A program made the position numbers and the translations under genes. A stretch of 64,000 nt of DNA. Source: Hyparrhenia diplandra. Its lineage: Eukaryota; Streptophyta; Magnoliopsida; Poales; Poaceae. Numbering within the stretch: position 1 is the stretch's first letter; the number at the start of each line of letters is the position of its first letter. Positions 56,699 to 64,000 of the stretch are shown here, in pieces. Below the pieces are notes generated by a model. It was not told where the DNA came from. It saw only the letters and a program-made list of their open reading frames with translations, and made no database searches. Location of the stretch: assembly GCA_015847255.1 (NCBI GenBank), contig JADLZK010002653.1, positions 1 to 64,000 on the forward strand. The letters are read 5' to 3'.

Positions 56699-57312
56699 TT
56701 GAAGAAGCTTAACCTGTCCCTCTCAAAAACCCTTTGTGTTCTCTGGATCTTTTATTTCTACTGTTTATGTTCTGATTCAAAAACCCCAAATCGTCTGCTG
56801 GGATGCTCTTCTGATGATTCTCAAGTTTTGAAGGTTAGCAATACAGTTTTGTTACAGCGAAGAAAAGGAACCTCATTGAAGCTGTCAAGCAGGAGGGCAG
56901 TCTGCACAGGGAGCAGGGTCTGCGAGATGAACGAATCCGATGTCGAAAATCTTATCTTGATATAACATGGGTTGTGTTTTTTTCACCTTTAGATACTTAT
57001 ACTAACCCGAAAGAGACGATTGCCAGCTAATCCCATGCAGGCATTGTTCCATTTGTTTACTTTGAGTGCTTTGGCTGTTATTTCTTGGAACTGTTTTGTT
57101 TGCAGGAATCCTCTGACCGAATAAGGAGCTTGTTGCCGACAGGTAAGGACCTAATCAAGTCCCATCCATATGAATATTATGTTTCCTTTCACTATTACAT
57201 TTTTTTTTTTTGTCATGAAGAGTGGAAAAAAGAAAAGCAGAACATGATGTCTTCTCTTATTTCTTCAGCTATTGCTCTCAGTCTCATCTCCCTGTTGCCA
57301 GCAAAACTCTGA
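56699..57312 (+). other. possible short spliced segments, unidentified
   Basis: Frame KRNLIEAVKQEGSLHREQGL (about 56865-56925) looks exon-like, and TTTGCAG (57104) precedes ESSDRIRSLLPTG with a following GTAAGG donor. A CTTCAG acceptor (57264-57269) precedes AIALSLISLLPAKL-stop. These may be UTR exons or gene debris. Family not recognised. Confidence 0.25.
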
Positions 57313-59200
57313 GCTGATATCATCCCGCATTATCCAGTTTCTGTCACAGGCGGGCGCACTCGATGTGACGCGAACGCCGCGAGAGAGCTAGCATATGGTA
57401 CACATGAATATGCACGGCAATGATTGGGAAGGAAGACACAGATCTGCAGCAACCTTTCTGGCGAGCATAATGATGCGCGGGAAGATAATCTGGTGGATGG
57501 TCGGGTCCATTCTCCCATTCCACAATGACTGCATCTGCATGCACGAGCCGGGAGCCGATCCCACCCGGAGCAGAACGGGTGAGGTGAATGCGCGACGCCG
57601 AGGCCGGCCGCCGCTGCCGTGCTCGAGACCGGGCAAAAGAAGAGAAGCGCGGCATTGGCACGGCAATGTGTCGTGGCTGGCGAAGGCAACGCGCAGGGCT
57701 AGCCCCAACGGGGCATGCTACGGCCTTGTTCACGACGTGGACGAAGAAAGCAGGTTGGCTGGGTGTCCGTGGCCGTGGCCATGGCTAGGAATCTAAGCAA
57801 GACTTGTTATCCACGTAGCCGGCCTGTGGTCCGTCTTCCGGGGAGTTCCAAGTCGTATCCTTTGCAGTCCTTAGTTTACATTTCTCCCAAGATTCGGTTT
57901 TGGTTTGCTTTCCATGACCACTTTAGGAGCTTAGCTAGCGAGGGCGCCACTAATGGCAGGCAGCGGCCAGCGCTGGTGCTGAAAGAAAGGTAAAGCAGCA
58001 GGAGGTAAGCAGGCAGGGAATAACCAGTAACTTGCAGGCCACTTCTGGTAGTGACCATGGAGGTGATGGAGATTTATGAGGTCAGGTTCCTGATGCTTTT
58101 TTTTCTTTCTTTCTTGTGAGGAAACCCAAATTTAAATTTAAAAGCTTAAGGAGGGGGGCAAAAGCGTGTTTGGAGTGAATAAAAGTATTGCATGGGCGGG
58201 GGTGCTTTAAGTAATCTAAAGCTAGATTCGAGCTTGTGCGCGCCCCGAGGCTAACGAATAGTTTTAACTTGTTTATTTCCTGCAAAGAAAGATTGAGATT
58301 TAGGGGAATCTGAAACCGCATCTCTTTCAGCTGGCCAAAGCTCGCACTAACCTACCATAAGCTGCTCAAACCTGCCTTTGATTTTTTCTCACTCATACTC
58401 ACTCCCCTGTTTCCGCTTCTAATTTGTAGCATAACCAATTGCCAGAGGGACTAGAAGAGTGGAGGAGGATGCATGAACGAAATGTGAAGGAAAGAAAGAA
58501 AGGGCCCCGGTGAAATGCATGAAAGTAGGCTTGCTTTGCCGTGGGGGTAAGTAGAGAGGTAATGCCTCGATCGGCACCCCCTGCTAATGTTGACCACCAT
58601 TTTTCTTCAACAAAACTAATCATGCCGATCATGAAGGGCGTGTAAATAATTGGCCGTGCCGACCATTAAAAAACCCCAGCAGTCAAATAATGATTCGGGA
58701 GGCAGGGCAGGGCATAATTTACAGCCAGGCGCCTTGAGGAAAGCGAGCGGTTGCGCCCATAAACAATTGCCCGTGAGAGTTGGCACTGTCTGTCAGGGAT
58801 GCCGGCATTGCCCATTGCACTTCAGTATTGCTGTGCTGTGAAGAACCTTACCTGATCGATCACCCACAGGCAGCCCCCTTCCTCTTTACGCTTGCTGTGT
58901 TTGTGATAGAGAGAGAGAGTAGTACTCGTAGGAATGAAGTAAGTAAACAAAAGCAAAGGTAAACAGCATGATTAAAGAGCTGTTAAGAAAGATAAAGTGA
59001 GAGAGACACTTAAAAATAAGGTCCATCAAGGTTAAACAACACAGGCCATGGTGGTGGTGATTAGGAGGAGTAAAGCGGCTGCCTGCAACTCCTGCAGCAG
59101 CTAATCTCACCATACACCATGCATGGTACCACTACTGGTGAAACTACAACAGCTACTGAACAACTGCTAGTAGACCTATAAATCTGACAAGCCTTTGCCT
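57313..59200. other. intergenic DNA
   Basis: GC-rich 57330-57800 has frames on both strands but no domain. The rest is non-coding, with CT-rich and GA-rich tracts. Confidence 0.4.
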
Positions 59201-59206
59201 ACAAGC

Positions 59207-59229
59207 CCCTCTCTCTCCCCCTCTCTCCC
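59207..59229 (+). promoter_or_regulatory. CT-rich tract upstream of the bHLH gene
   Basis: CCCCTCTCTCTCCCCCTCTC is a pyrimidine patch of the kind that often lies near transcription starts in grasses. It is about 340 bases upstream of the ATG. Confidence 0.45.
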
Positions 59230-59562
59230 ACGTATAGGTGTCTATGCTCTCCCCTCTTTCGTAGCTCTTCTTCCTATGCCCAGTCCTCGCCGGAACAGAT
59301 AGCATCAGAATCTCCAGTGGCTGGCTAGCTGGGCATCTTTCCTTTTCCTGCCATAGGCCGTGACGAGAGCTTCTTGCTTGCGTGCTTGCTCCGGCTATCA
59401 TATTGCTTGCCTATGAAGCTCTCTGGCTGGCCAATGGAGGAGCTTCTTCTTCTCCTCTAGCCTTTCTCGTCTCTGATTCGTCCATTGACCTTCGCTGAGC
59501 TCGGCCACTTCAGCGACTTCCTTTTCGCGTCTTGTGTCACTGCTGCTACAAGCAAGCAAGCC

Positions 59563-61943
59563 ATGGACATGGACATGAACGAGAGCGGCGAGAAAGGGAC
59601 GATGGAGGGTAACGCGTCCTCCGGCGGCGCTGGCGGCATCCCGGTGGAGTGGCAGACCCAATTCAGCGCCGCCGCCTTCTCGTGCGCGCCGCCGGTTCCC
59701 ATGATGGACTCCGCCTTCGCGTCCGCCGGCCTGTGGGCGGCGTCCACCTCCCAGGCCATGGCGCTCTCCGACGTCGGCGCCATGTCGGCCGCGCGGGGCG
59801 CTGGCGGCTTCTTGGCGCCGGTCCCCGGTTTCCTCCCGCAGGGCCTCGGCCATTTCCCCGTGGACTCCGGCTTCATCGAGCGCGCCGCGCGGGCGTCCTG
59901 CTTCGGCGGCGGGGTGATGGCCGCTACCGCTGGCTACGGCGCAGCAGCTGATCATCAGACGACCATGAACAACGCGTTCAGTGGCTCCTCGGAGGCGCTG
60001 TTGGACCACCAGAGGAAGGACGGCAACGACAAGGGCGAGCCGGAGCTCGGACGGAACGGCCACGACGGGGTACTGAGCTCGGAGGCTGCTGGTGGGGACT
60101 GCTCCTCCAAGGGGACGTCGGACTCCAAGAAGAGGAGAAGGCCTAACGAGGTGAGCGCTCTTCTTCTTGCTTGCTGCTTATTGTGTCTGTCTGCATCTTT
60201 TCCACTATCGTTTCAAAAACCCGTCGATGATCGATCTAGCTAAGTTAAAATGGATGGGTACGTGTTCTTGTATGATGAAAGGTGATGGGAGGCGATCAGG
60301 TTCAGTCGGCCAACCTGCCCGCCGACTCAGCGAACGAGAGCGTGCACAGCAAGGACAAAGGCGAGGAGAGCAGCCCGGCAACAACCACCGGACCCGGCAA
60401 GTCGAAAGGGAAGGGAGCGAAAGAGACCTCCGAGTCTCAGAAGGAAGACTACATTCATGTCCGAGCTCGGCGAGGACAGGCAACCAACAGCCACAGCCTA
60501 GCAGAAAGGGTACGGATTTGATCAACGGGTGGCACCCCAATGTTTACCGTTTGCTGTGGAAGCTTGGATCGCTCTGAAATTGACATGACTGGTCCTGAAA
60601 ACTCTGGTTGTTGCATCTTTTCTGCAGTTGAGGAGGGAGAAGATTAGCGAGAGGATGAAGCTTCTGCAGGACCTTGTTCCTGGCTGCAGCAAAGTAGGTC
60701 TATCTAGCACAAAAGAGAGAGAGAAAAAAAAAGGAACTTGATTGTTCTTATGTTGATTTTCATTACAAATGAACATCTTTTTCCCTTGAAATCCAGGTCA
60801 CCGGGAAGGCAGTAATGCTTGACGAGATCATCAACTATGTTCAGTCCCTGCAAAGACAAGTTGAGGTACTAACAAACATCCCCCCAATGCACACTCTATG
60901 TTAAAATATGCACAACTTTGTCTGAATCAAGGCTTAGCTACGAACCAAGTTATCATTTGGAAGAGAGGAAAAGTAGACTATCGCTAGATACGGAGACCTG
61001 AGTATGAATACAATTTTCTACAACCTTCATTACATAGTGATGGCAAGCATCAAAATATTGAATTGATCTTGCAGTTCTTATCGATGAAGCTTGCAACAGT
61101 GAACCCAAGGCTTGACCTCAATATCGAAGGGCTTCTATCGAAAGACGTACGATGCTTCTTGCAATCACATTCTTTTTGTTCATTAGTTACTATACATATA
61201 ATAATCTAACAAAGCCATTCTTATCATCAGCTTCTTCGCTTCCCTGGTGTTCCTTCGTCTTCCCTTGGATTTTCCCCGGAAATGATGCACCCACAACTAC
61301 AGCTGTCGCAACCAGGCCTAATTCAGGGGGGCGCTGCTGGCATGGCCAATCCGGATGTATTCAGGAGAATCATGCAGGCTCAATTGAATGCAAAAGACGG
61401 GTCCCAGGTTAGCATCTAGTATTCAGTATAAATTTTTTTTGATGAAACAGTATTCAGTATAATTGAACAAATCCTGGTACAATATTGTTTTTGAATTATC
61501 AACACAGCACTTCAGTCTTCAGGTAGCAGTTGACATAGCTTAAGCCATCCTGTAGCGACATAAATTTTTCTCAAACATACACTTGAAGTTTGCTTGTGAT
61601 GCCAAGATCTTCATAGCCAGCTAATAAAATTTGCCCCAAACCTGCACACACTACATATGTTGTAACAGCCAATTCACATATATATGCTTCATGTTGGGCT
61701 TCTCCAACTCCTATTCTAAGCTGTGTGCTGAGGAACAAATTTGCTTGTGACACCAAGATGTTCATACAAACACTGATTGCAACTGCATCAAATTTACAAA
61801 TACTGATGTAAGCTTTTGGATTTGTCGAGCAGATGTCCCACGCATTGAATGGGTCATTCAGTGACGTTGCGCAAATGGCGTACCCGTCGCTGGGGTCCCA
61901 GGACTTGAGCATCAGGCCGTCGCAGGACGGGTTTCAAATGTGA
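59563..61943 (+). CDS. bHLH transcription factor, seven exons, intact
   Basis: Exons: 59563-60150, 60282-60509, 60628-60693 (start base uncertain by one), 60797-60865, 61075-61146, 61231-61407, 61833-61943, about 436 residues in one frame. The N-terminal half is Gly/Ala-rich without domain. The bHLH spans residues ~255-315: basic region RARRGQATNSHSLAERLRRE with the His-Glu-Arg set that reads the G-box, helix 1 KISERMKLLQDLVPGC, loop, helix 2 VMLDEIINYVQSLQRQVE. The bHLH crosses four exons, as is common in the BEE/CIB/bHLH49-type group. The C-terminus ends QDGFQM. It likely acts as a nuclear dimer. An in-frame ATG at 59485 would add 26 residues; I prefer 59563 because MDMDMNES resembles related starts. 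No breaks are seen despite several G runs. Confidence 0.93.
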
Positions 61944-62648
61944 CTGAACATGCCAGTTGCACATAGTAAAGAGCAAAGGCTTCCATCTGAATATCTGATC
62001 GGCGAACATGCAGCTGCGCAGGGCCGCATAACTGATGCTGCTACTGCTGGGAGCAGCAGCAGCGCTGCTGCAGTTCTAGCTCATCGTCACGACTGTGCTG
62101 CATCATCGGCCGGGTTTTTATTGTGTTCAGAAGGAACTGAGAAAAAGCTCGTGGAGCCCCCAGTCCCCCACCCCACGGAAGCGTTGAACGGATGGATGAG
62201 AGCCTGTGATCCTCGATCGTTGCCTGGATGGCTGGAAATTCTGTCTGTGGTCGCGTGCATTCATGGCTGGCTGGCGCAGTGCAGTAACAGTGCGTGCGCT
62301 GTGTGTGTGTTGGTAGCGAGCAAATGAGCTGCTGCTGCAGGATGCGCATGTAACGCGAGGAGCCTTGTTTTGTTAGTAGTTTCAGTGCTTTTGTTTGCAT
62401 AATACTATAGTTTAAGGGTGCAAGAAACACTCATAAATTGGGGGCGGGCGGTCCGGCGATGTTTATGTTGAAACATCATACATTTGGCAAACTCTCCTTG
62501 TGACACAGATCAAACAAGGATGCTACATCGATCATGCATGTTCATGGAATCTGTCTCGGTGTCGAGCTTTGCTTGATCCATGTATCGTGTTTGGATTATC
62601 TAGGGGCTGCAGTATCTGGTTAGCTATCACACTTTGCGGCAGCTGAGG
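61944..62648. other. 3' UTR of the bHLH gene and beyond
   Basis: A GCAGCAGCAGC tract lies at about 62052-62072. No further gene seen. Confidence 0.5.
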
Positions 62649-62798
62649 AGGTGTTTGGGACTCCTCCGCTCCACGTTTTTACAAACGGTTTTAGCTCCAC
62701 GCACACAATTCAAGAAAAAAAATATGGAGTTGTGAGAGCACAACTAGGGGTTTTTTTGGAACTGCTCCATGGTGAGTTTGTGGAGGTCCCAAACACCT
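62649..62798. mobile_element. MITE-like inverted repeat, 150 bp
   Basis: The ends read AGGTGTTTGGGAC and, as complement, AGGTGTTTGGGACC. Interior words GCTCCAC and GTGGAG also pair. No clear target duplication, so class is open (PIF/Harbinger- or hAT-like). Confidence 0.6.
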
Positions 62799-64000
62799 TC
62801 TAAGTGCAGTCTGTGAGGGCAAACGGTGTAGGTGCATGATCAATGGTACTATAAAGGAAAACGTCTAGTAGGGATAAAACCAAAGATCTCCCTCTCTTCT
62901 CCGGCCTCGAAAGAGATGAGGAGCTCATTCATTCCCTAAGGACACTAGGGCAGAATCATTTGGCCCCAACCCAACCTCAACTTGCGACTAGTCATGGCCT
63001 GAAAACAAACGTGGTGATGGCCATGGCCTGAAACAAAACCTGTGACGACCAATCGTCGTGCACACTGCACAGCTGCCACCCAAGGCGGACAAGACAACCG
63101 GCACGGGCAATAGATAGAACAAACAAACGTTTTGGTATATTCCGCCGTCGGTGTCGGCACTGGCAGCCACCACGTACGGTTCCAGGACAAGGCTAGGCGC
63201 TGCTGCTGCTGCTGCTTCGTACCTGCCCGAGGCGTGCCGGACCCCTGCCGCCGAGGCCGTACGCTGCGGCGATTCCGCCCGCGCGTGCAGCCAGGCCGCC
63301 CGTGGCCTCGTGGGTAGGAGCTCGGCGACCGCGACGCCGGATCGGACAAGCGCCTGAGCGTGTGCTCGTCGCGCACTCCGATCCTCTGCTGCTGCCGGTG
63401 GGGATTCCGGGATTCGCCACGTTCCGCTGTGCTGCCTGCTGTGCGCGCGCACGTCGTCCCCGCCGCGGCGGACTCCCCGGAGCACATAACGGGCCTCCAT
63501 CGGCCCATTATCTATTCGATGGGTCTCCCCGTTAGGCCCGCTATGATTGGCACAGGCTTGAGCACAATATAATGTTCCTTTTGTTTTCTTTTTGTTTTTT
63601 TTCTGTTTATTTTTTAAAAAAGAGCACAATGTTCCCGGCAGCTCAACAACGATGTCCACATGGATGGACTATGGGACTCATTTGGTCGCAATCGTCACGG
63701 CCTTCGATTTGAAATTGACTGCGCGAATGCGAATTTACAGAGCGTAGACATTATAGATAGAAAGCATTGTAAATTTGTGAAAGTGTTTCCAGTTCATCAA
63801 CTTGTGAAGGACATGTATCATCGACAACATTCTGTTGATTCAAAACAGTCGTCCGTTCTTCAACGCTTCACTCGAGCCTCTTGATTGGACGTCGCTCATG
63901 CACTTGGGCTTCCGCCTGGCTAGCTCGCATGGCTAACGCCGTGGAGGCGACCAAGCTGCGTCGATTGCCGCGCGGTGCAGAACGGACGTGGGTGCCCTCT
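62799..64000. other. intergenic DNA with a GC-rich part
   Basis: Between 62945 and 63660 long frames exist on both strands with (GCT)n runs; none has a domain. The last 300 bases show no gene. Confidence 0.4.

Noticed and set aside
57330..57796. Overlapping frames of 119-133 codons on both strands
   Set aside because: No domain and no splice context; GC-rich chance frames.
62945..63659. Minus-strand frames of 187 and 223 codons
   Set aside because: Low-complexity Ala/Arg composition, overlapping frames on the other strand, no domain.

Overview
The window is nuclear DNA from a grass (Poaceae), most likely Oryza or a close relative. Evidence seen: spliced genes with GT/AG introns, GC-rich 5' exon ends, pyrimidine-rich leaders, Stowaway-type MITEs with the CTCCCTCCGT terminus, Ty1/copia and Ty3/gypsy LTR debris, a CACTA element, LINE and SINE insertions. 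The genus is an inference from repeat style only. There are no rRNA or canonical tRNA genes and no CRISPR arrays.

Layout. 1-4.5 kb: a decayed Ty1/copia element (I), read on the minus strand. 4.6-12.45 kb: the 5' nine exons of a P-class pentatricopeptide repeat (PPR) gene on the minus strand; its eighth intron holds a second, complete-ended copia element (II, 4903-9005, TSD AAATC), which itself carries a 142-bp hAT-type MITE with an 8-bp TSD. 12.9-16.3 kb: small repeats, including a LINE 3' tail. 16.3-28.6 kb: nested LTR-type and unclassified repeats, ending in an LTR-like block split by a 3.09-kb CACTA element (25215-28306, TSD CGG) that carries tandem tRNA-like units and an exon-like segment. 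28.6-30.4 kb: an unrecognised three-exon reading frame without a start. 31.0-34.6 kb: a five-exon gene for a small conserved-looking protein, with a SINE in its fourth intron. 37.5-38.05 kb: an intronless group-S-like bZIP gene (minus). 38.1-43 kb: mostly AT-rich intergenic DNA with MITEs. 43-45.3 kb: an LTR-like block and a non-LTR tail. 45.5-47.9 kb: a LINE ORF1-only insertion with a 15-bp TSD. 52.5-54.3 kb: a PPR-DYW gene broken by four homopolymer frameshifts. 59.5-61.9 kb: an intact seven-exon bHLH gene.

How the parts relate. The host genes do not form a pathway: two are PPR proteins (organelle RNA metabolism), two are transcription factors (bZIP, bHLH), one is of unknown role. The transposons are younger layers that lengthened introns and intergenic space; several can be ordered by nesting. 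No wholly new system could be demonstrated. The least explained material is the CACTA cargo (25.4-27.6 kb) and the adjacent start-less spliced frame (29.2-29.96 kb).
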